Source: Anaeromyxobacter soli (GTDB taxonomy: Bacteria > Myxococcota > Myxococcia > Myxococcales > Anaeromyxobacteraceae). From it: DNA of 64,000 bases. The DNA lies in contig NZ_JAKZLF010000004.1 of NCBI RefSeq assembly GCF_022808855.1, forward strand, positions 62,001 through 126,000. The letters run 5' to 3'. Within the stretch, counting starts at the first letter, position 1. Each line of letters starts with the position of its first letter. This document shows, piece by piece, positions 35,691 to 45,200 of this stretch. Position numbers and translations under genes: made by a program. The notes beneath the pieces were generated by a model, which worked only from the letters and a program-made list of their open reading frames with translations, made no database searches and had not been told where the DNA came from.

Positions 35691-38600
35691 TCACTTCGAG
35701 ACGGCGAACGCGAGGTCGTCATGATCGTCGAACTCTCCGGTGCTGCAAGGTTGCTGCGTCCCCGCGTGGCGCAGCTGCACTCGCACCGCCTGCAGCGCCC
35801 CCGGCTCGAGGACGTGATCGACGCCGAGCACCTGGAGGCCGGCGCGGGTCGGCGTGAGCGTCGCCACCCAGCGCCAGGAGGGGGACAGCGCGTTCGGCGC
35901 GACGTAGACGTCGAGCGCGTCGGTCACGTAGCTCGCGGTCGCCCAGACCTTCGCCTCGATCCGCACGGCGCCGCCCTCCTTGAGACCCGCGACCGGGTCG
36001 AGCGCCCGCACCGTGACGACGTCCACCGACTCGTCCTGGTGGAAGAAGCCCGACCCGCCGTCCGGGCAGCTCGCGGCGATCGTGTTGGGCGCCGAGGGCT
36101 CCGGGCCGAGCGGGCCGCGTCCCACCACGAGCCCTCCCGTCCAGCAGCTCGCCCCCGCGAGCGCGCACTTCGGAGCCTTCAGCTTCCTGTCGAAGGACGC
36201 GAGCCCCGTCTGAGCCACGTGCACGGTCACCGGTGCGCTCTCCCCGACGTTCTTCCCCGCGTCGTAGGCGCGCGCGACGAACCGGTAGTCCGCGCCGTCC
36301 GCGAGCCCCGCGAGGCTGGTCGGGAAAGCCCACGGCGCGGCAGTGTCGGTGGCGACGAGCGTCTCGACGCCTGCCGCGTCGAGCCGCACGAGCTTCACCT
36401 CCGTCACCGCCACGTTGTCGGTGGCCGCCACCTGGACCGTGATCGCCCCGGAGGCCGTCTCGCCGTCCACGGGCGCCGTGATGGTGGCGGTCGGCTTCAC
36501 CACGTCCTCGACCTCCACGGAGACCGGCGCGCTCCTCGTCCAGTTGCCCGAGTAGTCGAACGCCACGGCCGTCAGGCTGTAGGTCCCCGGCGCGAGCCCC
36601 GTGGTGTCCCAGCTCGCCGTGAAGGGCGCGGACCCGTCGGAGGACAGGGCGCCCCCGTCCACCTCGAAGTCGACGTGCTCCACGCCGACGTCGTCGCTCG
36701 CGGCGGCGGACACCGCGACCGCATCGCGCACCTTCGCGCCGGCCGTGGGAGCGGAGATGGACACGGACGGAGGCGTCGTGTCCGGCGTGCCCGGCTCGGT
36801 GGCGATCACGACGTCGTCCCGGTCGTCGTACCCGGTGGTCCCGCAGGCCTCCGGGAGCCCGCCGCCCCGGAGGGCGACGCGGACGACCTGCCGCTCCGAG
36901 TAGGCGAGCGGGACGGTCGCCGACAGGATCTGCTCGCCCGTGAGCGTCGGCTCGACCGTGGCGCGGAGCACGAACTGCGGCGCCGCAGCGTCGGCCGCGA
37001 CGTAGACGTCGAGCCGGTCGTAAACAGGATCGGCGACGAAGGCCCGCACCTCCACCCGCGCGAGCTTGCCGCCGGTGAGGGGCGCGCCGTCGAGCGACGA
37101 GATCGCGACGTGCTCGATCGACTCGTCGCTCCGGTACACGCCCTCCGTGCCGTCGGGGCACCCGTCCACCGTGTTCGAGGCGTTCGCCTCCGGGCCGAGA
37201 GGCCCGCGCCCCATGAGCAGGATCCCCGTGTGGCAGAACGGCGAGACCACGTCACAGGACGGCGCCCCCGCCACGGGATCGAACGCGGCGCCGGGGTTCT
37301 GGACGTTCATCGTCACCGGGTCGCTGACGGCGGTGTTGCCCGCGGTGTCGTAGGCCTTGCTCGTGAGGACGTGATCGCCGTTGGCAACGGAGGTCGTGTC
37401 GAGCGTCGCCTCGAACGGCGCGGCGGTGAACGTGGCGAACGGCACGTCGTCCACGCGCAGCTCGACCTTCGCCAGCTCACCGCCCGGATCGGCGGCGTCG
37501 GCCGCCACGCGGATCGTGCCTGCGACCTGCGCGAGCCCGGAGACCGGCGCCCGCAGCGTGGTGGTGGGCGGCGTGATGTCGCCGGTCCTCACCCAGACGA
37601 GAGGCTCCGACTTCGAGTCCCCGACGTTTCCACCGAAGTCGAACGCCTTGGCGTAGAGGAGATAGGTCCCCGACGGAACGGTGCTGCTCGCCAGCGTGAA
37701 CGTCCACGGCGCGCCGGAGGTCGTCTCGCCCACCTTGAACCCGTAGGTCGTGTAGGGCACGTGCAGCCAGAACTCGACGCGCTTCACGGAGCTGTCGTCG
37801 GCGGCGTCGGCGGTGAGCTGGACCTCGCCGCTGAGATAGGAGCCGGACGGCGGTGACGTGACGCTCACCGTCGGCGGGGTCAGGTCCTCACGCCTCACGG
37901 TGACGCTCGCGGTCCCGACGTTGCCGACGCCGTCGTACGCGCTCGCGGAGAAGACGTAGCTGCCGTTGGGAGCGCGCGAGAAGTCGTACGGGATCTCCCA
38001 AGGCGCGCCCGTGTTGGTGCCGAGGGAGACGCCGTCGAGGAAGAACTCCACCTTGCGGATCCCGCTGTCGTCGGTCGGGTCCACCGAGAACGTGACGGCG
38101 TTCGGGACGACCGCCCCCTCCTCCGGTGCGAGCACCTTCACGTCCGGAGGCGTCACGTCGTTCACCGTCAGGGTCACCGGCGCCGACTCGGTCACGTTCC
38201 CCTGGAGGTCGGTCCCGCGCACGCGAAGCGCGTACGTGCCGTTCGCCGGGGCCCGCAGCTCGAACCCCCACGGGGCCACGACGTCGCTCCCCTGGAAGAC
38301 GCCGTCGAGGAACAGGTCCACCTTCGCCACCGCTCCGGCGTCGGTCGCGCTCGCCGCGACCTCGATGAGGTTGGACGGCAGCGACGCCGCGTCGAGCGGC
38401 TCCAGGATCGCCACCGTGGGCCCGGTGAGATCGGCGAGCGTGACCGCCACCTCGTCGGTCGCGATGTTGCCGGCGCCGTCGTGCGCGACCGCCCGCAGCA
38501 CGTACTCACCGTTCGGAAGGAGCGCCGGGTTCCAAGCCGCCGTGTACGGCGTCGCGGTGAGCTGGGCGATCGCGTAGGTCTTCCCCTTCCAGTCGTCGGC

Positions 38601-40799
38601 GGTCACCATCACCTTCGACACGAGCCGATCGTCCGCCGCCGCGACCTCGACCGTGGTGCTCTCCGCCAGCACCCCGCCGGCCGCAGGCGCAACGATCTCC
38701 ACCGTCGGCGGCGCGCCGTCCGCGGTGCCGCCCCCCACCTCGAAGACGAGGTCGTCCCGGTCGTCGAAGCCGCCCGAGGTGCAGACCGCCGCCGCGTCCC
38801 CGCCGCGACGGAAGGCCGCGCGGACCGCCTGCGTGCCGCCCGCGGAGAGCGTGTACCAGGCCGTGAGCGTCTGCGGGCCGGAGGCCACCGGCGTCAGCGT
38901 GATGAGGTGGCGCCACGAGGGCGGGCTCACCGCCGGCGACGCGTACAGGTCCAGGGAGTCACCCAGCTCGCCGCCGACGATCGCGTCCACCTCCAGCTTC
39001 ACGTTTCCGCCGACCACGAGCGGCTTCCCGTCGTCGGAGGAGATCCGGAGCTGCTCGATCGACTCGTCCAGCTGGTACACCCCGAGCTCGCCGTCGTGGC
39101 AGACACAGCCCGCGGGATCTGCGTCGCACCCGTCGCGGAGCACGCTCGGGGCGTACCGCTCCGGGCCGAGCGCCGCGCGCCCGCGGACCAGGTCCCGCGA
39201 GTCGCAGGAGGCGGCGAGCGTCTCGCACCGCGCGATCCGCAGCCCCGGGTCGAGGTGGGCGACGCCCGGGTTGCTCACCGTGACAGAGATCGCCGTCGAG
39301 TCGGTCGCGTGGCCGGCCGAGTCGTACGCCCGGACCACGAGGGAGTGCGCGCCGTCGAGCGACGTGGAGGTGTCCCAGGCGATCTCGAACGAGCTCGAGT
39401 CGCTGCTGCCTCGCCAGCGCCCGTCGACGAGCAGCTCGATGCGCGTGAGCCCGTGGTCGTCGCTCGCCGTGCCGGTGACGTTCACGGCGCCCGTGAGGGC
39501 GTCGCCTTCCACGGGCGCCGTGACGGCCACCGTCGGAGCGGCGTCGTCGGCGGTGGGCGTGAGCTCCACACCTCGCGTGTAGACGAGCCGATCGGGCGTG
39601 AACCCGGGCGCGCCCGCCGGAGCGCGGGTCGCGCTCGCGACGAGCACCCGGACGACGTCCTGCGGGGTCGCCGCCGGGTTCCGCGAGAGGAGGAGGGCCA
39701 CCGCGCCGGTGACGTGCGGCGCCGCCATCGACGTGCCGGAGAGCGGCAGGTCGGCGACCGCCGTCGTGTTCCACGCAGAGACGATCCCGGCGCCGGGCGC
39801 GACGAAGTCCACGCAGTCGCCGACGTTCGAGAAGGGCGCGAGCTCATCCACCGGCGCTCCACCGACCACCGGAGGCGTCCGCTGCTGCAGGGCGGCGACG
39901 GTCAGCGCGCCGGGCGCGCGCGCCGGAGAGACGTCGCAGGCGTCCTTGCCACCGTCGCCCGCGGCCACCACGACCACGATGCCGCTCGCGGTCGCCGCCT
40001 CCACAGCCGCGTCGATCGCCGAGGATGGGCTGGCGAAGAGGCTGAGGTTCGCGACGGACGGCCGGGAGTGGTTCGCGATCACCCAGTCGAGCCCCGCGAC
40101 GACGCTCGAGGCGCTGCCGTTCCCGCTGCAGTCGAGGACGCGCACCGACCGGATGCTGGCGCCCTTCGCGACGCCGTAGGGCCCTCCGGCGATGGTCCCC
40201 GCGACGTGGGTGCCGTGACCGCTGCAGTCCCCGACGACGCCCTCGCCGAGGGCGTCGAACGCGAAGGAGGCCCGCCCGCCGAACGCGGCGTGTGACGTGA
40301 GCACGCCGGTGTCCAGCACGAACGCGTCCACGCCTACTCCGGTCCACCGATCGTCCCAGCCGTACCTGTCGTCGAGCGCGGCGCCGCGCTGGTCGACGCG
40401 GTCCAGACCCCAGGTCGGACCGTACTGCCAGGCGACGGCGGCCGCCCGGGCGACGCCGTCCTGCTCGACGCGCTCCACGCGCGGATCGAGCGCGACGGCG
40501 CCGGCGGCGGCGAGCCCGGCGCGCATGGAGAAGCCGCGCAGCGCGTGCTGGTAGACGTTCAGCACGGTGGCGCCGTGATCGTTCGCGACGCTCGCCGCGA
40601 CCGCGGCCACGTCCGCTGCGCCGTCGCCAGCCGCGAGGACGACGAGGTACTGATCCGGGATCGGCTGCTCCACGCGCGCGATCCGCTCGGCTCCGGCGGG
40701 GGCGGCCTCCGAGGACCTACCTCGGCTCGAGCAGCCGCCACCGGCGGCGAGCGCCAGCGCGAGAGCTGCCGTTAGACTCACCGTTGAATGCCTGGACAT
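35691..40799 (-). CDS. Second giant S8 subtilase lipoprotein
   Basis: A 1702-residue paralogue of the 11001-16286 protein. Its lipobox ends at Cys23. An I9-type propeptide (residues 48-120) precedes a proteinase K-like S8 domain with Asp163, His195 (GHGTHVAGT) and Ser357 (GTSMAAPHV). The usual oxyanion-hole Asn is replaced: the motif reads AAGDGG with Asp282. About ten Ig-like domains follow, mixed with three copies of the 160-residue module ending in DDRDDL/DDHDDL (encoded near 38735-39290, 36790-37300 and 35694-36200). The ATG at 40799 has GGGGAGAGG upstream. The gene follows a parvulin-type foldase and precedes a cysteine-rich lipoprotein. It is likely surface-anchored; whether it is fully active is open because of Asp282. 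Confidence 0.85.
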   Translation of the reverse strand: MSRHSTVSLTAALALALAAGGGCSSRGRSSEAAPAGAERIARVEQPIPDQYLVVLAAGDGAADVAAVAASVANDHGATVLNVYQHALRGFSMRAGLAAAGAVALDPRVERVEQDGVARAAAVAWQYGPTWGLDRVDQRGAALDDRYGWDDRWTGVGVDAFVLDTGVLTSHAAFGGRASFAFDALGEGVVGDCSGHGTHVAGTIAGGPYGVAKGASIRSVRVLDCSGNGSASSVVAGLDWVIANHSRPSVANLSLFASPSSAIDAAVEAATASGIVVVVAAGDGGKDACDVSPARAPGALTVAALQQRTPPVVGGAPVDELAPFSNVGDCVDFVAPGAGIVSAWNTTAVADLPLSGTSMAAPHVTGAVALLLSRNPAATPQDVVRVLVASATRAPAGAPGFTPDRLVYTRGVELTPTADDAAPTVAVTAPVEGDALTGAVNVTGTASDDHGLTRIELLVDGRWRGSSDSSSFEIAWDTSTSLDGAHSLVVRAYDSAGHATDSTAISVTVSNPGVAHLDPGLRIARCETLAASCDSRDLVRGRAALGPERYAPSVLRDGCDADPAGCVCHDGELGVYQLDESIEQLRISSDDGKPLVVGGNVKLEVDAIVGGELGDSLDLYASPAVSPPSWRHLITLTPVASGPQTLTAWYTLSAGGTQAVRAAFRRGGDAAAVCTSGGFDDRDDLVFEVGGGTADGAPPTVEIVAPAAGGVLAESTTVEVAAADDRLVSKVMVTADDWKGKTYAIAQLTATPYTAAWNPALLPNGEYVLRAVAHDGAGNIATDEVAVTLADLTGPTVAILEPLDAASLPSNLIEVAASATDAGAVAKVDLFLDGVFQGSDVVAPWGFELRAPANGTYALRVRGTDLQGNVTESAPVTLTVNDVTPPDVKVLAPEEGAVVPNAVTFSVDPTDDSGIRKVEFFLDGVSLGTNTGAPWEIPYDFSRAPNGSYVFSASAYDGVGNVGTASVTVRREDLTPPTVSVTSPPSGSYLSGEVQLTADAADDSSVKRVEFWLHVPYTTYGFKVGETTSGAPWTFTLASSTVPSGTYLLYAKAFDFGGNVGDSKSEPLVWVRTGDITPPTTTLRAPVSGLAQVAGTIRVAADAADPGGELAKVELRVDDVPFATFTAAPFEATLDTTSVANGDHVLTSKAYDTAGNTAVSDPVTMNVQNPGAAFDPVAGAPSCDVVSPFCHTGILLMGRGPLGPEANASNTVDGCPDGTEGVYRSDESIEHVAISSLDGAPLTGGKLARVEVRAFVADPVYDRLDVYVAADAAAPQFVLRATVEPTLTGEQILSATVPLAYSERQVVRVALRGGGLPEACGTTGYDDRDDVVIATEPGTPDTTPPSVSISAPTAGAKVRDAVAVSAAASDDVGVEHVDFEVDGGALSSDGSAPFTASWDTTGLAPGTYSLTAVAFDYSGNWTRSAPVSVEVEDVVKPTATITAPVDGETASGAITVQVAATDNVAVTEVKLVRLDAAGVETLVATDTAAPWAFPTSLAGLADGADYRFVARAYDAGKNVGESAPVTVHVAQTGLASFDRKLKAPKCALAGASCWTGGLVVGRGPLGPEPSAPNTIAASCPDGGSGFFHQDESVDVVTVRALDPVAGLKEGGAVRIEAKVWATASYVTDALDVYVAPNALSPSWRWVATLTPTRAGLQVLGVDHVLEPGALQAVRVQLRHAGTQQPCSTGEFDDHDDLAFAVSK

Positions 40800-40880
40800 G
40801 TCCTCTCCCCGAGGGCCGCCCGCGAAGACCGGCGCCCGTCCCTGCGTAGGAGCCGATGGCGCCGCTCGGCGCCCGCCTGC

Positions 40881-41849
40881 CTACATCCCGGCGATCGCCT
40901 TCTCGTCGACCTTCATCGCGGCGTCCCTCACCGCCGCTTCCACGACTTCCCTGCGCGCCCTGGAGCGCCGCTCCGACGTCAGCCGCTGTCGGAGCACCTC
41001 CTTCAGGTCGTCGAACGACGGCCGCTGCTCTCGCTCCCGGACGACGAGCTTCACGACGTGCAGCGCGCTCGCCGTCTCGACCACGCGCGGGAGGATCGCC
41101 CCGGCCTCGGTCAGCTCGAACGCGGCGGCGGACAGCTCGGGCCCGTACAGCGACGTGAGCTCCTCGCGGCTCATCGGCGGCAGCTCGCCGTTGAGCGCCC
41201 GGGTGCGCGGGTCCTCCGAGCGGAGCCGCGCGAGGTTTCCGAACGCGAGCGGGTCGAGCGGGCGCTGCTGCGCCGCCGCCAGCGCGGCCTGGGCCGCGCC
41301 CAGCTTCCGCGCCCGCGCGGCGGCGTCCGGAGCCTCGAAGGTGATGACCGCGAGCCGGACCCGCTCCGGCCGCTGAAGCTCCATCTCGTGCTCCGCGAAC
41401 CAGGCCCGCACCTCATCGTCGCTCAACGGCCGGCCGGCGGCTGACTCCTCGACCTTCTTCTCGACGAAGGCGCTCGACAGCTCCTGCGCGTAGCTCCGCG
41501 CGAACTCGCCCGTGCGGTGGAAGCCCTCCGCCTCGGCTCGACGCGCGAGCAGGAGCGTCCGCGTCCAGCCCTCGACGAACTCCTTTCGCGCCGCAGGGTC
41601 CGTGAGCTGCGCGCGAAGCGGACCATCCTTCGGCCCGGCGAGCGCCTCGATCTCGTCGGCGGTCACCTTCTCACCGTCGAACCGCGCGAGGACGGCGCCG
41701 CTCGACGGGCGGCCGTCGAGCGGGCTGCCGCCACCGCCAGCGTGGCCGATGAAATAGCCCGCGACACCGGCGATCACCGCCGCGATTACGGCGGTCACGA
41801 CCTGTCGCCTGGAGCTGGTGAGTCCTGCAGGAGTCTCGTTGTCGCTCAC
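40881..41849 (-). CDS. Membrane-anchored parvulin-type peptidyl-prolyl isomerase, second copy
   Basis: A 322-residue protein with a hydrophobic anchor at residues 16-37, a helical SurA-like region and a rotamase domain (ELPPMSREELTSLYGPEL, ILPRVVETASALHVVKLV). It is a paralogue of the 16304-17248 protein and shares the FGNL-R-RSEDP pattern. The GTG at 41849 is the only start near the anchor; its ribosome site is poor. It lies 81 nt before the giant subtilase gene, probably acting as its export chaperone. The 27-bp element at 41907-41933 sits in its upstream region. Confidence 0.8.
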   Translation of the reverse strand: MSDNETPAGLTSSRRQVVTAVIAAVIAGVAGYFIGHAGGGGSPLDGRPSSGAVLARFDGEKVTADEIEALAGPKDGPLRAQLTDPAARKEFVEGWTRTLLLARRAEAEGFHRTGEFARSYAQELSSAFVEKKVEESAAGRPLSDDEVRAWFAEHEMELQRPERVRLAVITFEAPDAAARARKLGAAQAALAAAQQRPLDPLAFGNLARLRSEDPRTRALNGELPPMSREELTSLYGPELSAAAFELTEAGAILPRVVETASALHVVKLVVREREQRPSFDDLKEVLRQRLTSERRSRARREVVEAAVRDAAMKVDEKAIAGM

Positions 41850-41906
41850 TCGATCACCGTTTCTGGCCAGCTAGACCCGCGGTCAATGTGGCGTTGCGGC
41901 TGATAA

Positions 41907-41933
41907 TTGCCCGACCGCGATGCCATGACCGCT
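41907..41933. repeat. 27-bp conserved intergenic element, copy B
   Basis: This matches 34110-34136 at 25 of 27 positions. It sits 16 nt past the stop of the small membrane gene at 41950 and about 60 nt before the GTG of the isomerase gene. Confidence 0.65.
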
Positions 41934-41949
41934 CCACGACGGGCTCTCA

Positions 41950-42276
41950 TTACTCTCGGTCGGGATGCCTCATTCTCCTTCTCAGGGTCGCAATACCTAG
42001 ATCGAGCACCACCGCGAGACCCAGTGACACGACCGGGACCCACAGGCGTTGCCCTGGCGCCGAGTGACCACCATTGAGTGCGCGCGCTATTTCTCCGATG
42101 CCCCACGTCACGGCGCTGAACAACAAGGACACGACATTCAAAAGACCGCGAACCCCGCGATCGTCATACCGCGTTCCCAGAGCATCGCCCAACCACTGCA
42201 ACACCAGCCCGAACGCGACATAACTCGTCACGATACGTCGACTGATCAATCCGATCGTTGACGCCACTATCGTCAC
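41950..42276 (-). CDS. Probable membrane immunity protein of cassette 2
   Basis: A 108-residue protein with three likely membrane helices (about residues 15-33, 44-63 and 78-97) and a basic tail. Its GTG start overlaps the stop codon of the RHS gene as GTGA, a 4-nt overlap typical of translational coupling. Being fixed to the variable tip of a polymorphic toxin, it is most simply read as the cognate immunity protein. A membrane immunity protein suggests that the tip acts on or at the membrane or in the periplasm. It bears no resemblance to the soluble immunity candidate of cassette 1. Confidence 0.65.
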   Translation of the reverse strand: MTIVASTIGLISRRIVTSYVAFGLVLQWLGDALGTRYDDRGVRGLLNVVSLLFSAVTWGIGEIARALNGGHSAPGQRLWVPVVSLGLAVVLDLGIATLRRRMRHPDRE

Positions 42277-45200
42277 CTTGCCCTCCCCTGCGGCACGGGG
42301 ACACCGGGCTGGGCTCCCCCTCCCTGACCGGCTCCGTTAGGCGCAAACGACGCCCTTGGGACTGGGCGGTCGTAACCCGGCGTGCTTACCGGCAGCACCG
42401 GAGGCGCAACGCCGGCCGCCTCCAGCAGGCCGGAGACGTAGGAGTTCGAATTGAATCCATCATCGGCCACGAACATGCTTCTATTTGCCGGGTTGGCCTC
42501 AGGAAACAGGTCGTAATCCAGGTCGTCGGCGTAGTTGGCGTCGAGTGTCAGGAGTCTATCAATGAACTGATCCTCGCCCACTGGATCTCCTGGCCCGAGC
42601 GGCCCGGCCTTCACGTCCGCAGGATTCGGGACCACAATCCCGCCCTGATGAGGCCGTGCGTCCCGCGTCCGATTGTGCTCACTCACGAGACTGCCGTTGA
42701 TCGCAGGTACGGGCCCAGCTCCGAGGGTCATGAATACACGACCCTGGTCGTCTCGAAGTGGCTGACCTGTCGCCGGATCGCGAAAACGCGGATCGTTCGC
42801 CCACCGCGCCTGATTTTCCGGCGTGATGCGAACAAGCGAGTGAAAAGACCCCCGAGCCACTTCATGAAAGTCGACGCGCACCTCGTTGCCGTCAGGGTCC
42901 TGGAGAACAACGGGACTCGCGTGGGCGTAGAGGTAGAGAGACAGGTTCTCCGTTCTGAAGATCCCTCCACGCCCAGGAAGGGATTCGCCAACTTCTTGGC
43001 CAGGAAGATAGGAAGCCAGCATCGGATCACTGCTCGCCCACCTCGCCCTCACCGGATCCAGGTACCGCGCGCCGAAGTAGTAGAGCCCCGTCTCCTCATC
43101 CATTTCCTTGGACGAGAAGAGGAACTGCTGCCGATGCACGGGGTCGCCGTCGGAGTCGTACCGTGCGTCGCGCCAGACCTCGCCGTACGGGAAGTACTCG
43201 ACGTGCTCGTGGACGCGGCCGTTCTGATCGGTCACCCACGACGTCGAGCCGAGGTGATCCGAGTGGTAGTAGTAGGTCGCCGGCTTGATCTTCGTCGTAT
43301 CCGGACGCCGGTCGATGACCGGGTTCGCGGCGGGATCGATCGGACACTTCTGTGGCTGGTAGGTACTCGGATCGCACCCGCTGACCGTCTCCACCGCCGT
43401 TCCGGCCAGGATCGGCCCGGAGACCGCCGTCCCCTCGCTCCAGCTCGGCTCCCAGCCGGGAGACGGCAAGAGCTTCGAGGCGACGCGCGTCTCCCCGATG
43501 AAGATGTGCTTCGTCGCCGCCTTGCGCCCCTTCAGCGCGAAGAACTGGCCGATCGTGATCGACTCGCCTCCGCGCCCCAGCTTCACGACGCGCTGGCCGC
43601 CGGCGTCGTACATGAACCGGGTGATGTTCCAGCCGCCGCCGTCGATGACGGCGTTCAGCTCGTTCTCCTCGCCCCAGAAGTACCGGCGCAGCTTGTCGGA
43701 GTTCGCCTGGCAGGCCGCATCGCCGTGGTCGCGGCACTCGCGCAGCGTGTTGCCGTTCGCGTCGTAGACGAGGTTACGATCCCCGATCTTCGTCGCCTGG
43801 TGCGGCCCGGCATCGCCGTAGGCGTAGTCGAAGTCGTGGTTCGTGTGCGGCGGGTGCGCCGTCTCGTCGTCGGGATCGTTCGCGGTGGTCAGCCAGTGCT
43901 TCTGGTGGAGCCGCGTCATGTTGTGGATCTCGTCGCCGAACTCGTACGTCGTCTTGAACCTGTCGACGACGCCCGGACGCGACAGCGCGGTCCCGGTCGC
44001 GGTGGTGAGCCGGTACAGATCGTCGTAGTCGTACGTGTACGAGACGGCGCCGGAGCGCCGGCCGGTCGCCTCGCCCAGCGCGTTCGTGAGCGTCTTGACG
44101 TTGCCCACCAGGTCGTAGGTGTACGTCAGCGCCTGGAGCGTACGCCCCTGCGACGCGGTGTCCACGTGCTTCAGCCGCTGCGTGTCAGGCTCGTACGTCC
44201 AGGTGGTCGTCGCAGCGTTCCCGAGGACCGCGTGGCGGCGCGCCCCGAACTCGTCGTAGGTGAGCGTGGTGAGGTAGACCTCGGTGGCCTCCTCCCAGTG
44301 CTTCGTGGCGGGCCGGTGTCCCTCCGCGTGGTTCACGAGCCCGGCGGCATCGTACAGGTACGTGAGCTCCTCGCCGTCCGGATACCAGAGCCGCAGCATC
44401 CGGCCGAAGGAGTCGAACTCGAAGCGCGTCTCGAAGGTCTGGGGCGAGTCGTTCGGCTTCAGCGGCTTCACCGTCCGGGTGAAACGGATCGTCTCTCCGA
44501 GCTTCCCGTAGCCGCGCGTCTCGGCGCCGGCGTCGTCGACCACCCGCACGATCCTGCCCGCGCCGTTCTCGGGAGCTCCCGGCGGCCCGTACTCGTACTT
44601 CACGTCGGTGCCGAAGGGCTTGTTGACCGCGATGAGCTGTTCGAGGTCGTACTCGTAGAACACGAAGGCCTGGTCTGCGGGCAGCTTGCCACCCTTGGCG
44701 GCCTGGACGAGGTTCCCGTCCTGGCGCGACACGAGGTTTCCCATGTCGTCGTAGGCGAAGTCCGTCGTCCCTGCGTCGGGGCTGACGAGCTGCCTCCGCC
44801 GGCCGAGCCGGTCGTACTCGACGCGCGTCTCGTTCCCCCTCGCGTCGATCACGGCGCGCAGGTCGCCCAGGGGATCGTACTGATACCGCGTGGTGTGGAC
44901 GAGCGAGTCGATGTGCTCCTCCACCGCGGAGATCTTTTCGTCGAGGCGCCGGTACATGACCCGCGTCTTGCGGAGCGGGTCAACCACCGTGGCCCGCCGG
45001 CGAAGGAAGGGATCCTTCGCCGCGCGCGCGAGGTCGTAGGTCAGCTCGTAGACGCCGCCGTTCGGCTCGACGGTCCGGGTCTTCCGGCCCAGCACGTCGT
45101 AGGTCGTGGTGGTCTCGTAGACGGGCGCGTCCTCGCGGAACCCCGGGTCCCGGCCGCCGATGAAGTAGGGGATCCCCTGCTCCGTGACGCGTCCCATGAC

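Noticed and set aside
41846-42106. A small gene starting in the 27-bp element (ATG at 41926 or upstream)
   Set aside because: The frame overlaps the immunity-like gene and the isomerase start, has no ribosome site, and the corresponding frame in the other copy diverges at once.
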